In this document: positions 25,957 through 35,740 of the stretch, in pieces
How positions within the stretch are numbered: position 1 is the stretch's first letter
How the letters are laid out: each line of letters starts with the position of its first letter
NCBI RefSeq assembly: GCF_025263685.1
Contig: NZ_CP092109.1
Location: 1,737,001 to 1,801,000, forward strand
Reading direction: 5' to 3'
DNA: 64,000 nucleotides
From: Geoalkalibacter halelectricus
GTDB lineage: Bacteria > Desulfobacterota > Desulfuromonadia > Desulfuromonadales > Geoalkalibacteraceae
Notes under the pieces: model-generated
What the model was told of the DNA's origin: nothing
The model's database searches: none
What the model saw: only the letters and a program-made list of their open reading frames with translations
Position numbers and translations under genes: made by a program

Positions 25957-26484
25957 ATGTCGAGCAAAGTGCTTTTGGCACTTTTTCTGGCTGTGTCAAT
26001 GGGTTTGGTGACCGGATGCGGCGAAGAGCCGAGCAGCGCCCCACAGCCGTCACCGCCCGCGCCGCGCGCGCCTTCGCCTGCGCCGGCCGAACCGGCGCCC
26101 GTCGTGGAGGAGAGCCCGACGGAAGTGCGGGAGACGAAATTCGTGTACAACCCCGAGGGACGCCGTGATCCGTTTCGATCGCTGCTGGAAATTCGCACCC
26201 CGGTTGCCAGAACCGAGCCCGAGACGCCTTTGCAGCAGTATGATCTGACGCAGCTCAGGCTCATCGGAGCCATTGTCGGCACGGATAATCCGCGTGCCAT
26301 GGTGCTGGCGCCGGACGGCAAGACCTATATCGTCAGAGTTGGGACAAAAATCGGCAAGAACAACGGCTCCGTGGTCAGGGTCGAACAGAATCGCATCGTG
26401 GTGGAAGAGCGTTTTTATGATTTCACCGACGAGGTTCGAACCAGCCGGCAAGCCATCGAGATTCCGAAACGGGAGGGAGTCTAA
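25957..26484 (+). CDS. pilP: Pilus assembly lipoprotein PilP
   Basis: Inner-membrane lipoprotein that connects PilN/PilO to the PilQ secretin. It has 175 residues: signal peptide with lipobox LVTGC (Cys 20), a flexible Pro/Ala-rich linker (about 25-50), then the PilP domain beginning with YNPEGRRDPFRSLLE and continuing with LRLIGAIVG. The ATG at 25957 has GGGAGG upstream; the TTG two codons earlier is less likely. Confidence 0.93.
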   Translation: MSSKVLLALFLAVSMGLVTGCGEEPSSAPQPSPPAPRAPSPAPAEPAPVVEESPTEVRETKFVYNPEGRRDPFRSLLEIRTPVARTEPETPLQQYDLTQLRLIGAIVGTDNPRAMVLAPDGKTYIVRVGTKIGKNNGSVVRVEQNRIVVEERFYDFTDEVRTSRQAIEIPKREGV

Positions 26485-26488
26485 TACA

Positions 26489-29266
26489 ATGCATTCTGCT
26501 GCCAAATCACATGCAGGCATCGGCACCTTGATTGTTGCTCTTGCCGCCTTTTGCGGGAGTTGGCTTCTTCCGGCAAGTGCCCTTGCCCAGGAAGGGGGCG
26601 CGCCCGGCGGTGATCTGAACCGTGTCGTTGCCGTGACCGTGGATGCGGATCCCCAGGCGCCGCGTGTCAATATTCAGACCGAGCGTCCCGTCGGGTTTCG
26701 CTACACGGTCTACGATTCGAGTGAACCGTTGCGGATTGTGGTCGATTTTCCCCGCATGGACGTCTCGGACATTTCCTCCCCGCTGCCTGTCAACGTGGGG
26801 CCGATTCGTGAAATCCGAGTCGTTTCCTTCGACCTGACCATGGGCAAGCTCGGTCGCATTGAGATTCTGGTGGACGAACGCGTCGATTATTCGGTGGATA
26901 TCGAAGACAACAGCTTTTCCCTGAATTTCTCCACCGACACGACGGCCGCGGCGCCGCCCACTCCGGCACCCACTCCGGCACCCACTCCGGCACCCACTCC
27001 GGCACCCAGACCCGCTCCCGCGGTAACGCCGCCGCCGGTTCCCGCCCCCGTGGTCACGGCTCCCGCGCCACCCGCACCCGCGCCGGTTCCCGCTGAAGTT
27101 TCGCCTCTGACGCCTCGGCGCCCCGAAGGTGTCAGTGCCGGCCTGGTTACCCAGGTCGAGGTCGAGGAAGGAAAGATTGCCATTGCCACCGATGGTGTGG
27201 TTGAGCGTTACCGCTACTTCAACCTTGGCGCTCCCCCGCGCATGGTGCTGGATGTGTTCGGCGTCCGCCCGGCTTTTCGCGAACGCAGCATGGACGGCGC
27301 CGCGGGATTCGAGCGGGTGCGTATCGGCACCTACGATGATAAGACGCGCTTCGTCTTTGACGCAAACGGTGGCGATCTGCCGCCCTACCAGGTTCATGAA
27401 GTCGACCAGGGTCTGGTGGTGACCTGGCGACCCGACGTGTCGGTGGCCGCGCCGCGGCCTGCTCCGCCCGCCCCCGCCCCCGCTCCGGCTACGGCTCCAG
27501 CACCAGCTCCTGAAGTGCGCCCCACTCCGCCGCGCCCAGTGGCCGAAGCCCGTCCGGCGCCGACTCCGCCCGCGCCGCGACCAGCGCCGACGGCCCGCGT
27601 GACCCAGGCCCCGGTGTCGGTTGAGGATGTCGAATTTCGCATCGAAGGCGATAAGTCGCTCTTCATCGTGACCCTGTCGGGACCCGCCCAGGTCAGTCAG
27701 CCCATCGACCGCGGCAACGTCGTTCTGTTTGGTTTCGATAACGGCAATATCAGCCGTGCCCATCGTCGGGTCATCGACACTTCGGCCTTCCCCAGCGCCC
27801 TGGAAATGGTCACTCCCTATACCGTCAACCGGGGTGCCGTTCAGGACGTGCGCTTTGCCGCGCGCCTCAAGGGCGACGTTTCCTACCGCCTGCGGGAAGT
27901 TGGCAATCAACTCATTTTCGAAGTGGACAATAATTCTTTCGGTGAGACGGTTCCCGCGGCTCCCGTCCGGGTCGAACTCCCGGCCACGGTGGCCGCGCCC
28001 GTCGCGGCACCCGCGCCCCTGGTCGCACCGGCGCCCCTTGCTCCCGCCGCGCCCGAGAAACGTTACACCGGGCAGCGCATTTCCCTGGTGTTCGACAACG
28101 CCGACGTGCGTAACCTGCTGCAACTCATCGCCGAGGTGAGCAATCTCAACATCATCGCCGGCGAGGAAGTGCGTGGCAACATCAGTATCCGCCTGATCGA
28201 TGTTCCCTGGGATCAGGCCCTTGATGTGATTCTTGAAATCCGCCAACTGGGCATGCTGCGCGAAGGCAATGTGGTGCGCATTCTGCCCAAATCCCGCATC
28301 CGTGAGATGGAAGAGGCCGAGCTGACCGCGGCGCGCAGCCGCCAGGAACTCGAGCCACTGGTGACCGAAGTGTTCAGCGTCAGCTACACCAACCTGGGGA
28401 ACATCGCCGGGCCGGTGCGAGAACTCATGTCGGATCGCGGCCGCCTGACCCAGGACGAGCGCAACAAGAAGATCATCATTCGCGATATCCCTGGTGTCAT
28501 GGATGACATCCGCGGATTGATCGGCATCCTCGACACGCCTGAGCGCCAGGTCATGATCGAGGCGCGCATCGTCGAGGCCAGCTCCGACTTTACCCGCGAT
28601 CTGGGCGTCAACTGGGGAATCTCCTATCAGAACCCGGGCAGCACCCTGGATTCCTTCAACGTCGGGATGGGCGGAAATTTCCTGGTCGGCATCCCGGCAC
28701 CCGGTTCCGCCGCCACGGCGGCGGGTCTCGGCGCCGGAATTCAGTTCGGCGAACTCAACGTCGATCGCACCGTGGTCGATCTACGCCTCAGCGCCCTGGA
28801 ATCCTCGGGCAAGGGCAAGATTATTTCCCGCCCCCGTGTCACCACCCTCAACGGCCAGGAGGCGGTGATCACCCAGGGCACCACCATTCCCTACCAGACC
28901 TCGGGAGCCGATGGGCCGCGTACCGAGTTCGTCGATGCGACCCTGGAGCTCAAGGTCGTTCCGGTGATCAATCCCGACAACAGCATCATCATGGAGATCA
29001 CCGCCAGCAACAGCGCCCCGGGTGAAAGCTTCACCACCGCCGATCTGCCCGGCATCAACAAGAAAGAGGCCAAAACCAAGGTGCTGGTGTTCGATGGCGA
29101 TACCACCGTCATCGGGGGCATTTTCGTCGAGGATGATCGCCATTCCGAATCTGGGGTTCCCTTCCTCATGCGGATTCCCGTTCTCGGACATGCCTTCAAA
29201 TCCACCAACGTGACCAAGCGGCGCTCGGAGTTGTTGATCTTCATCACGCCGCGCATTTTGGAGTAG
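26489..29266 (+). CDS. pilQ: Type IV pilus secretin PilQ
   Basis: Outer-membrane channel for the pilus. It has 925 residues. A signal peptide (about 1-34) is followed by three AMIN domains (about 47-145, 215-310 and 372-485), which bind peptidoglycan, separated by Pro/Ala-rich linkers. An STN/secretin N domain lies near 525-600 (ISLVFDNADVRNLLQLIAEV) and the secretin core near 640-920 with VPVINPDNSIIMEI and the closing GVPFLMRIPVLG. Three AMIN domains is at the upper end for the family. The frame is open further upstream, but 26489 begins the signal peptide. A terminator follows. Confidence 0.95.
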   Translation: MHSAAKSHAGIGTLIVALAAFCGSWLLPASALAQEGGAPGGDLNRVVAVTVDADPQAPRVNIQTERPVGFRYTVYDSSEPLRIVVDFPRMDVSDISSPLPVNVGPIREIRVVSFDLTMGKLGRIEILVDERVDYSVDIEDNSFSLNFSTDTTAAAPPTPAPTPAPTPAPTPAPRPAPAVTPPPVPAPVVTAPAPPAPAPVPAEVSPLTPRRPEGVSAGLVTQVEVEEGKIAIATDGVVERYRYFNLGAPPRMVLDVFGVRPAFRERSMDGAAGFERVRIGTYDDKTRFVFDANGGDLPPYQVHEVDQGLVVTWRPDVSVAAPRPAPPAPAPAPATAPAPAPEVRPTPPRPVAEARPAPTPPAPRPAPTARVTQAPVSVEDVEFRIEGDKSLFIVTLSGPAQVSQPIDRGNVVLFGFDNGNISRAHRRVIDTSAFPSALEMVTPYTVNRGAVQDVRFAARLKGDVSYRLREVGNQLIFEVDNNSFGETVPAAPVRVELPATVAAPVAAPAPLVAPAPLAPAAPEKRYTGQRISLVFDNADVRNLLQLIAEVSNLNIIAGEEVRGNISIRLIDVPWDQALDVILEIRQLGMLREGNVVRILPKSRIREMEEAELTAARSRQELEPLVTEVFSVSYTNLGNIAGPVRELMSDRGRLTQDERNKKIIIRDIPGVMDDIRGLIGILDTPERQVMIEARIVEASSDFTRDLGVNWGISYQNPGSTLDSFNVGMGGNFLVGIPAPGSAATAAGLGAGIQFGELNVDRTVVDLRLSALESSGKGKIISRPRVTTLNGQEAVITQGTTIPYQTSGADGPRTEFVDATLELKVVPVINPDNSIIMEITASNSAPGESFTTADLPGINKKEAKTKVLVFDGDTTVIGGIFVEDDRHSESGVPFLMRIPVLGHAFKSTNVTKRRSELLIFITPRILE
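26959..27006 (+). repeat. Four perfect 12-bp repeats inside pilQ
   Basis: CACTCCGGCACC is repeated four times in tandem, encoding the PTPA linker repeats near residues 157-172 of PilQ. Being a multiple of three, changes in copy number would alter linker length without shifting the frame. Confidence 0.9.
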
Positions 29267-29312
29267 AACTCAGGGGAACTGCCTCCAGCCCCAAAATTTT
29301 TTAGCCAGAGTG

Positions 29313-29342
29313 AAAAGGACAGGTTTTTCAGCCTGTCCTTTT
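29313..29342 (+). terminator. Intrinsic terminator after pilQ
   Basis: AAAAGGACAGG and CCTGTCCTTTT form an 11-bp stem with an 8-nt loop, closing the pilMNOPQ operon before aroK. Confidence 0.8.
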
Positions 29343-29382
29343 CTGTTATGATACGCCCTTACTTCTTTCGGGGATGCTCAAG

Positions 29383-29925
29383 ATGCGCGAAGCCGGCTCC
29401 ACGGGTCCGCATATTTTTCTCACCGGTTTCATGGCCGCCGGAAAAACCACGGTGGGGCGGGTGCTGGCCGAGCACCTGGGGTGGACCTTCATTGATCTCG
29501 ATCGTGCCATTGAGGAGCGGCTCGGCACCAGCATCCCGGAAATTTTTGCCCGCCAGGGCGAGGAGGCTTTTCGGCGTCAGGAAACCCTGAGCCTGGGGTT
29601 GCTGGCCCAGGACCAACCAGCGGTGGTCGCAACCGGCGGCGGTATCGTCGGGCGCGATGAAAACCGTCTCCTCATGCAGCGTTTGGGCAGGGTGGTTTTT
29701 CTTGATCTGCCCTGGGAAGAGCTGCTGCCGCGCCTCCAGGCCCAGGGTGGACGTCCCCTGGCTACCGGGGTGCAAGGCTGGGACAGCGTGCAGCGCCTTT
29801 ATGATGCACGTCGTCCTTTTTATCTCCAAGCCGATCTGCGCATTGATTGCCGCGGACTGTCTCCCCTTGAGGTCGCCATGGCGATTGCGAAAAAATTGAA
29901 CTTCTGTCCCGAGGATGGCGCATGA
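29383..29925 (+). CDS. aroK: Shikimate kinase
   Basis: Phosphorylates shikimate with ATP. About 180 residues; Walker A GFMAAGKTTVGR near residue 15, IDLDRAIEERLG (substrate Asp), the FRRQET segment and the conserved ATGGGIV near 85. An ATG three codons upstream (29374) is possible; I prefer 29383 for its distance from GGGGA. It overlaps aroB by 4 bp, as is common. Confidence 0.94.
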   Translation: MREAGSTGPHIFLTGFMAAGKTTVGRVLAEHLGWTFIDLDRAIEERLGTSIPEIFARQGEEAFRRQETLSLGLLAQDQPAVVATGGGIVGRDENRLLMQRLGRVVFLDLPWEELLPRLQAQGGRPLATGVQGWDSVQRLYDARRPFYLQADLRIDCRGLSPLEVAMAIAKKLNFCPEDGA

Positions 29926-31022
29926 AAAACCTGACCGTAGGTCTTGGCGAGCGCAGTTACCCCATCGTGATCGGTAGCGGCATCCTGCCGGATTTGGGCG
30001 TGTCGCTGCGCGCCGTGGCTTTTCCGCGCAAGGTGGCAATCGTCACCAATGAAACCGTCGCAGACCTTTATGGCGCGACCGTGCTTGATTCCCTGCACCG
30101 GGCGGGATTCCAGGGCGCGGTTTTGAAAGTCGGCGATGGGGAGGAGTTCAAATCCCTCGATACCCTCAACAACCTCTTCGACGCTCTGATAACTCAGGGT
30201 TATGATCGCAGCAGCGGGATTCTGGCCCTGGGCGGAGGTGTCATCGGCGATCTGGCCGGGTTTGCCGCCGCGATTTATCTGCGTGGCATTCCCTTCGCCC
30301 AGGTGCCCACCACGTTGCTGTCCCAGGTGGACAGTTCCGTGGGGGGAAAGACCGGGGTCAATCATCGCCTGGGCAAAAACCTGATCGGTGCCTTTTATCA
30401 ACCGCGTCTGGTCCATATCGATGTTGCTACTCTTGCGACCCTGCCGCCGCGCGAATTTCATGCCGGACTGGCGGAAGTGGTTAAATATGGGGTGATCCGC
30501 GATGCGGACTTTTTTGCCTGGCTCGAGAATGAACCTGCCGCGCTTCTTGCCATGGACGCCGAGGCTCTGGTGAGAGCTGTGGGGATTTCTTGCCAAATCA
30601 AGGCGGATATTGTAGAAATTGACGAAAAAGAGGGGGGCTTGCGCGCCATTCTCAACTTTGGCCACACCCTCGGTCACGCCGCGGAGCTGCTGGCCGGTTA
30701 CGGCACCTTGCGGCACGGTGAAGCGGTGGCCATGGGGATGGTCGCTGCTGCCGCCATCGCCGAGGATCTGGGTCTGGCCAACGCGCGGGATCGCCTGCGC
30801 ATCGAGGAATTGTTGCAGGCCCTGCATCTGCCCGTGCGGCTACCCTCCTTTGCGCCCGCGGCCTACCTCGAGGCCCTGGCGCGTGACAAAAAAGTCAAGG
30901 AGGGGGTCTTGCAGATGGTTCTTAACCGCGGCATCGGTGATTGCGAGGTGCGCGCGATTGCACATCCCGACCGGGTTATCCCGCCCATTCTGGAAAAATA
31001 CTCCGAAAAGGCCTCGGCATGA
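29922..31022 (+). CDS. aroB: 3-dehydroquinate synthase
   Basis: NAD- and metal-dependent cyclisation of DAHP to 3-dehydroquinate. It has 366 residues. NAD-binding region: ALGGGVIGDLAGFAAA near 103. VPTTLLSQVDSSVGGKTGVNH near 128. Metal ligands: Glu in AGLAEVVKYG near 185, His in LNFGHTLGHAAE near 247 and the later LRHGEAVAMGM. Coupled to aroK upstream and to the TPR gene downstream by short overlaps. Confidence 0.96.
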   Translation: MKNLTVGLGERSYPIVIGSGILPDLGVSLRAVAFPRKVAIVTNETVADLYGATVLDSLHRAGFQGAVLKVGDGEEFKSLDTLNNLFDALITQGYDRSSGILALGGGVIGDLAGFAAAIYLRGIPFAQVPTTLLSQVDSSVGGKTGVNHRLGKNLIGAFYQPRLVHIDVATLATLPPREFHAGLAEVVKYGVIRDADFFAWLENEPAALLAMDAEALVRAVGISCQIKADIVEIDEKEGGLRAILNFGHTLGHAAELLAGYGTLRHGEAVAMGMVAAAAIAEDLGLANARDRLRIEELLQALHLPVRLPSFAPAAYLEALARDKKVKEGVLQMVLNRGIGDCEVRAIAHPDRVIPPILEKYSEKASA

Positions 31023-31825
31023 CCGGTAATGAAACGCAACAGCCTTCCATGAAACAGGTGGCGCAAGCCGTCGCCGCCGTCCTGCGCGAACCGGATGCCG
31101 ATCTCTGGCTGCGGCTGAGCGCGCTTTTCGAGCAGGCGGGATGCCGGGACGAGGCTCTTGAGGTCGCGCGCATCGGCATGGGTCAGTTTCCCCGCGACTT
31201 TGCCCTGGCCTTGGCCGGCGCGCGGTTGTTGGCCGAAAATCAGGATGCGCAAGAGGCTCTCGAAGCCCTGGAGCACTGCCTGAATCTCGACGAGCGCAAT
31301 GCCGAAGCCTTGTGGCTGACGGCCACCCTCCAGCAGCGCCTGGGACAGGCGACCAAGGCACGTGCCACCCTGGAGCGGCTGTTGGCGATTGTACCCGAGC
31401 ATGAAGCGGCCCGTGAGATGTTGCGAACCCTGCAGGCCGAAGCGTCCGCTGCCGCGACCCCCGGAGTCCCAAAGCGCCCCATCACCACGCCCACCTTGGC
31501 GGAAATTTACGTCAAGCAGGGCTATCTCAGCAAGGCCATCGAAGTTTATCAGGAAATTCTTCGCGAAGATCCCGACAACGCCCTGATTCGCCGGCGCCTG
31601 GGTGAATTGCAGGAAGCTGCCGCGCTTCCTGCCGCCGAGATCTCCGGACCAGGCGAGCAACCGTCGGCTGTTGCAGCGTCCAGCGGCGAAGCCGCCGTCG
31701 AAACGTTCGCGCCTCCCGTCGTCGAACCGTCGCGCGCCGCCCCGCCCAGCATGGAAGAGCGCCTGCTGAGCACCCTGGAAAGCTGGTTGAGCGCCATTCA
31801 CCACAGGAGGGCTCATGTTCGCTGA
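31019..31825 (+). CDS. TPR repeat protein
   Basis: A 268-residue soluble protein. Repeated helical hairpins at about 20-150 (EALEVARIGMGQFP, ALEHCLNLDERNAEALW, ATLERLLAIVPEHEAA) and a clear TPR near 165-200 (LAEIYVKQGYLSKAIEVYQEILREDPDNAL). A Pro/Ala-rich linker follows, then a short conserved helical tail. TPR proteins mediate protein contacts. It overlaps aroB by 4 bp and the roadblock gene by 11 bp, so the three are probably co-translated. The partner is likely the roadblock protein. Confidence 0.8.
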   Translation: MTGNETQQPSMKQVAQAVAAVLREPDADLWLRLSALFEQAGCRDEALEVARIGMGQFPRDFALALAGARLLAENQDAQEALEALEHCLNLDERNAEALWLTATLQQRLGQATKARATLERLLAIVPEHEAAREMLRTLQAEASAAATPGVPKRPITTPTLAEIYVKQGYLSKAIEVYQEILREDPDNALIRRRLGELQEAAALPAAEISGPGEQPSAVAASSGEAAVETFAPPVVEPSRAAPPSMEERLLSTLESWLSAIHHRRAHVR

Positions 31826-32174
31826 GGTACTGCGCACCTTGGTCGAAGAAACCTCCGGCGCCATCGGCGCGGTGGTCATGGGTTACGACGGCATCGCCAT
31901 TGATCAGCATCTGCGCCCCGTCGAGGGGGTCGACCTCGGTCTGGTGGCGGTTGAATACGCCAATATTCTCAAAGAGGTCAAAAAGGCCGCGGAGATTCTC
32001 CAGACCGGAGAACTTGAAGAAGTGACCATTCTCACCGGCGGCTATCAGATTCTGATCCGGATTCTTTCCGAGGATTATTTCATCGGTCTGCTGATGCGGC
32101 GTGAGGGCAACGCCGGCAAGGGCCGCTTTCTTCTCATGCGTGAAGCGCCGGGGCTGCGCGCCGAGTTGAGGTGA
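31815..32174 (+). CDS. Roadblock/LC7 domain protein
   Basis: A 119-residue single-domain roadblock/LC7 protein (MglB-like fold): an opening helix (LRTLVEETSGAIGAVVMGYDGIAID), a helix with LVAVEYANILKEVKKAAE and the final strand pair (YQILIRILSEDYFIGLLM). MglB proteins are GTPase activators of the polarity switch MglA. No MglA-like GTPase gene lies here, so its partner must be encoded elsewhere or be the TPR protein. Confidence 0.85.
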   Translation: MFAEVLRTLVEETSGAIGAVVMGYDGIAIDQHLRPVEGVDLGLVAVEYANILKEVKKAAEILQTGELEEVTILTGGYQILIRILSEDYFIGLLMRREGNAGKGRFLLMREAPGLRAELR

Positions 32175-32180
32175 GGAATT

Positions 32181-32627
32181 ATGAAGATTCTGGTGCTCAA
32201 CGGGCCCAATCTCAATTTGCTCGGGGTGCGTGAACCGGGGATTTACGGTAACCAGACCCTGGAGGATATCCTCACTGACCTGGGGCAGGCGGCCGCCGCT
32301 CTCGGCGTCGAATTGGCGTGCCTGCAATCCAATCACGAAGGCGTGCTCATTGACCGCATTCATCAGGCGCACCAGGAGGCGGTACGGGGCATCATCCTCA
32401 ACCCCGGCGGCTTGACGCATACCAGCGTCGCCTTGCGCGACGCCATCGCCGGCGTCGGTATTCCTACGGTGGAAGTGCATTTGTCCAACGTGCACGCTCG
32501 CGAGGAGTTTCGTCGTCATTCTTTTATCGCGCCGGTCGCCATCGGTCAGATCAGCGGGTTTGGCGCCCTGGGTTATGAATTGGCGCTGCGCGCATTGGTG
32601 GGGCGCAAGGAATCCCGCGGCAAATAA
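32181..32627 (+). CDS. aroQ: 3-dehydroquinate dehydratase, type II
   Basis: Dehydrates 3-dehydroquinate to 3-dehydroshikimate. It has 148 residues; [21 protein letters not shown] contains the catalytic Arg and Tyr, [17 protein letters not shown] the next conserved stretch, and [18 protein letters not shown] the catalytic His. Length and motifs are those of the dodecameric type II enzyme. Confidence 0.96.
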   Translation: MKILVLNGPNLNLLGVREPGIYGNQTLEDILTDLGQAAAALGVELACLQSNHEGVLIDRIHQAHQEAVRGIILNPGGLTHTSVALRDAIAGVGIPTVEVHLSNVHAREEFRRHSFIAPVAIGQISGFGALGYELALRALVGRKESRGK

Positions 32628-32647
32628 TTGCCGATAAAGGCTTTGTC

Positions 32648-33721
32648 ATGCTAGAAACCAGAGTCTGCAATGCACGGCACCTGGTCACGGAATGCCGGGT
32701 CGACGCCATTTTGTTCTGCAGCCTGCCCAACCTGCGCTACCTCACGGGGTTCAGCGGCACCGACGGGGTGGCGATGGTGACCGAGTCCGCGGTTTTTTTT
32801 CTGTGCGACTCGCGCTACACCACCCAGGCCCGCACCCAGGTCGCGGCGGACGAGATTCGTGAATACAAGGTCAAACTCGATGGGGTACTTGAGCTGGCGC
32901 GGCAGCATGAGTGGCGGAGCATCGGTTTCGAGGCTGACATTCTGCCCTACGCCGTTTATGACAAGTTCAAGGAGCAAGGCGCCGAAATCAACTGGGTGCC
33001 CCTGACCCGCCAACTCGCCGCATTGCGCGGTTGCAAAGGGGCGGACGAGCTTGAGTTGCTTGACCGCGCGGCGCAACTCAACGCCGAAGCTCTCGAAGAG
33101 ATTCTACCCCTGCTGCGCCCCGGGGCGCGCGAGTGCGATATCGCCTTTGAGCTTGAAATCGCTTTGCGGCGCCGTGGCGGTGAGGAAAAAGCCTTTGATT
33201 TCATTGTTGCCTCAGGTGAACGTGGTGCCATGCCCCACGGGGTGGCGTCGACCAAGGTTCTGCAAGCCGGAGAACTGGTCACGGTGGATTTCGGCACCCG
33301 CTTCGGCGGCTACCACTCCGATGAAACACTCACCTTTGCCCTGGGGGAGGTTTCCCCGCGCCTGCGCGAAATTTACGATTGTGTTCTCGAGGCGCATGAT
33401 CGCGCCATCGAGGCGGTGCGCCCCGGACAGTCCCTGCGTGATATCGATGCGGTGGCCCGTGATTTCATCGCCGCGCGCGGCTTCGGCGATTATTTCGGCC
33501 ATGGCCTCGGCCACGGTCTGGGCCTTGAGGTACATGAATACCCCACGGCATCGCCGCGCTCAGAGCACCATGCCGTGCAGGGCATGGTCTTTACCGTCGA
33601 GCCCGGCATCTACATTCCCGGCCTGGGTGGGGTGCGCATCGAGGACACCATCCTCGTGACCGCCGACGGCTGTCGAAAAATCACAAAAATTCCCAAGGAT
33701 TTCAGAGTGCTGCCGGTTTGA
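32648..33721 (+). CDS. pepP: Xaa-Pro aminopeptidase (M24 family)
   Basis: Metallopeptidase that removes an N-terminal residue before proline. It has 357 residues: N-terminal creatinase-type domain (about 1-130) and the pita-bread M24 domain. Metal ligands: Asp in VTVDFGTRFGGYHSDETLTF (both Asp), His in GHGLGHGLGLEVHE, Glu in TVEPGIYIPG and Glu in GVRIEDTILVT. In many bacteria this gene precedes efp or accBC, as here before accB. Confidence 0.9.
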   Translation: MLETRVCNARHLVTECRVDAILFCSLPNLRYLTGFSGTDGVAMVTESAVFFLCDSRYTTQARTQVAADEIREYKVKLDGVLELARQHEWRSIGFEADILPYAVYDKFKEQGAEINWVPLTRQLAALRGCKGADELELLDRAAQLNAEALEEILPLLRPGARECDIAFELEIALRRRGGEEKAFDFIVASGERGAMPHGVASTKVLQAGELVTVDFGTRFGGYHSDETLTFALGEVSPRLREIYDCVLEAHDRAIEAVRPGQSLRDIDAVARDFIAARGFGDYFGHGLGHGLGLEVHEYPTASPRSEHHAVQGMVFTVEPGIYIPGLGGVRIEDTILVTADGCRKITKIPKDFRVLPV

Positions 33722-33791
33722 TCGGCGGCCCTTAGGTTCCAGCGGCAGTAGCGCCCCGTCGCGGGGTTAATCTCTTCAGGAGGAAGGTTGA

Positions 33792-34277
33792 ATGGAAATC
33801 AAGGATCTCAAAACTCTTATAAAAATGGTGACCGAAACCGATATTACCGAATTTGAAATGGAAAACGCCGAGGAGAAAATCCTCATCAAGCGCGGCAAGG
33901 GGCAGGAAGTCATTCATGTGTCCGCGCCCGCCGCGCCTCAATACATGCAGCCTGCACCGGTTGGGACGCCCGCGCCCGCTCCCGTGGCCCCGGCCGCGGC
34001 GGCGCCCGCTGAAACCGCGAAACCCGTGAGCGACAAGTACGAAACCATCACCTCGCCCATCGTCGGCACCTTGTACCGTGCCCCGGCGCCGGATGCCGAT
34101 CCCTATGTCGAGGTCGGCACGGTGGTAGACAAGGGCCAGGTGTTCTGCATCGTCGAGGCCATGAAGCTGATGAATGAAATCGAAGCGGAATTCAAGTGCA
34201 AAGTGGTGGAGATTCTCAAGGAGAACGCCCAGCCGGTGGAATTCGGCGATGCACTGTTTCTGGTCGAGCGTCTCTGA
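33792..34277 (+). CDS. accB: Biotin carboxyl carrier protein of acetyl-CoA carboxylase
   Basis: Carries biotin between the two half-reactions of acetyl-CoA carboxylase. It has 161 residues: an N-terminal helix, a Pro/Ala linker near 60-75, and the biotinyl domain with the acceptor Lys in CIVEAMKLMNEIEAEF near 128. AGGAGGAAGG ribosome site. accC follows after 68 bp. Confidence 0.96.
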   Translation: MEIKDLKTLIKMVTETDITEFEMENAEEKILIKRGKGQEVIHVSAPAAPQYMQPAPVGTPAPAPVAPAAAAPAETAKPVSDKYETITSPIVGTLYRAPAPDADPYVEVGTVVDKGQVFCIVEAMKLMNEIEAEFKCKVVEILKENAQPVEFGDALFLVERL

Positions 34278-34345
34278 GAACCAGTGAGGGGTGAGGTGCA
34301 AGCCGCCGATCACCAAACACGGATCACTCGTCACGGGAGTTCTAC
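34278..34345. other. Spacer between accB and accC with repeat-like wording
   Basis: The 68-bp spacer contains GTGAGGGGTGAGGTG and CACGGATCACTCGTCACGG, a degenerate series of TGA/CAC words. It contains no gene. Confidence 0.35.
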
Positions 34346-35683
34346 ATGTTCAATAAAATTCTGATTGCCAATCGCGGAGAGATCGCCATCCGCGTGATTC
34401 GTGCCTGCAAGGAGCTGGGCATCAAGACCGTGGCGGTTCACTCGGATGTCGACAGTGAATCGCTGCACGTCAAGCTTGCCGATGAAAGTATCTGTATAGG
34501 TCCGGCCCCCAGCGCCAAAAGCTATCTCAACATCAAGGCCATCATCAGCGCCGCCGAAGTCACCGACGCCAGCGCCATTCATCCCGGCTACGGGTTTCTA
34601 TCTGAAAACGCCGAATTCGCCGAGATCTGCGCCAACTGCGGCATCACCTTCATCGGCCCGGGTCCTGAGAGCATGCGGCTCATGGGAGATAAGATCAGTG
34701 CGCGCCAGACCGTAACCAAGGCCGGCGTGCCGATCCTGCCCGGAACCACCGAAGGCGTTAAATCGCCCGAGGAAGCTAAGCGGATCGCGGGCGATATCGG
34801 GTATCCCGTCATCATCAAGGCCACCGCCGGCGGCGGCGGACGCGGTATGAAGGTGGTGCACTCTCCCGCTTCCTTGCCCAATGCCTTCGCCACCGCACGC
34901 GCCGAAGCCCAGGCCGGTTTCGGCAACCCCGACGTCTACATCGAGAAGTTCTGCGAGCGGCCGCGCCACGTCGAAATTCAGATCATGGCCGATCAGCACG
35001 GCAACGTCATTCACCTCGGCGAGCGTGATTGTTCCATCCAGCGCCGCCATCAGAAGCTCATCGAGGAAGCCCCCTGTCCGGTGCTCAGCGAGGAACTGCG
35101 CCAGGAAATGGGCGCCTGCGCGGTGGCCGCGGCCAAGGCGGTGGGATACTCCAGCGTCGGCACGGTGGAGTTCTTGCTTGATCAGGGCAAGAACTTCTAC
35201 TTCATGGAAATGAACACGCGCGTGCAGGTCGAGCATCCGGTTACCGAAATGGTGACCGGCATCGACATCATCAAGGAGCAGATCCGCAGCGCCGCCGGAC
35301 ATCCCCTGCGCTTCAAGCAAGAGGACATCCAGATTCGCGGTCATGCCATCGAGTGCCGCATCAATGCCGAGGATCCTGAGAAGTTCACGCCCTTCCCGGG
35401 CAAGATCGTTGGCTACCATCCCCCTGGAGGGCTTGGGGTACGCGTTGACAGCGGCGTTTATGACCAGTACAAGGTGCTGCCGCATTACGACTCCATGATC
35501 GCCAAGCTCATCGTCCACGCCGAGACCCGCGACGAAGCCATCAAGAAAATGGCCACGGCACTGGATGAGTACATCATCGACGGTATCAAGACGACGATTT
35601 CCTTTCATCAGAAGATCATGAAGAGCAAGGAATTCATCGAAGGCGATGTGGATACGGGTTTTCTTGAGCGCGTCATTCTCTAA
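34346..35683 (+). CDS. accC: Biotin carboxylase subunit of acetyl-CoA carboxylase
   Basis: ATP-dependent carboxylation of biotin on AccB. It has 445 residues: N-terminal [21 protein letters not shown]-grasp glycine loop [14 protein letters not shown] near 160, [14 protein letters not shown] near 200, [17 protein letters not shown] near 230, and [17 protein letters not shown] (catalytic Glu and Arg) near 290. Normal length. A terminator follows. Confidence 0.97.
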   Translation: MFNKILIANRGEIAIRVIRACKELGIKTVAVHSDVDSESLHVKLADESICIGPAPSAKSYLNIKAIISAAEVTDASAIHPGYGFLSENAEFAEICANCGITFIGPGPESMRLMGDKISARQTVTKAGVPILPGTTEGVKSPEEAKRIAGDIGYPVIIKATAGGGGRGMKVVHSPASLPNAFATARAEAQAGFGNPDVYIEKFCERPRHVEIQIMADQHGNVIHLGERDCSIQRRHQKLIEEAPCPVLSEELRQEMGACAVAAAKAVGYSSVGTVEFLLDQGKNFYFMEMNTRVQVEHPVTEMVTGIDIIKEQIRSAAGHPLRFKQEDIQIRGHAIECRINAEDPEKFTPFPGKIVGYHPPGGLGVRVDSGVYDQYKVLPHYDSMIAKLIVHAETRDEAIKKMATALDEYIIDGIKTTISFHQKIMKSKEFIEGDVDTGFLERVIL

Positions 35684-35699
35684 AATCCTTATTTGCTTC

Positions 35700-35728
35700 A
35701 AAAAGGCCGGATCTCTCCGGCCTTTTTT
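35700..35728 (+). terminator. Intrinsic terminator after accC
   Basis: AAAAGGCCGG and CCGGCCTTTTTT around a 6-nt loop, with the T-run downstream. Confidence 0.9.
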
Positions 35729-35740
35729 CATGGTGGCCGC

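Noticed and set aside
26273-26488. N-terminal extension of PilQ
   Set aside because: The frame is open but overlaps pilP in another frame; the signal peptide begins at 26489.
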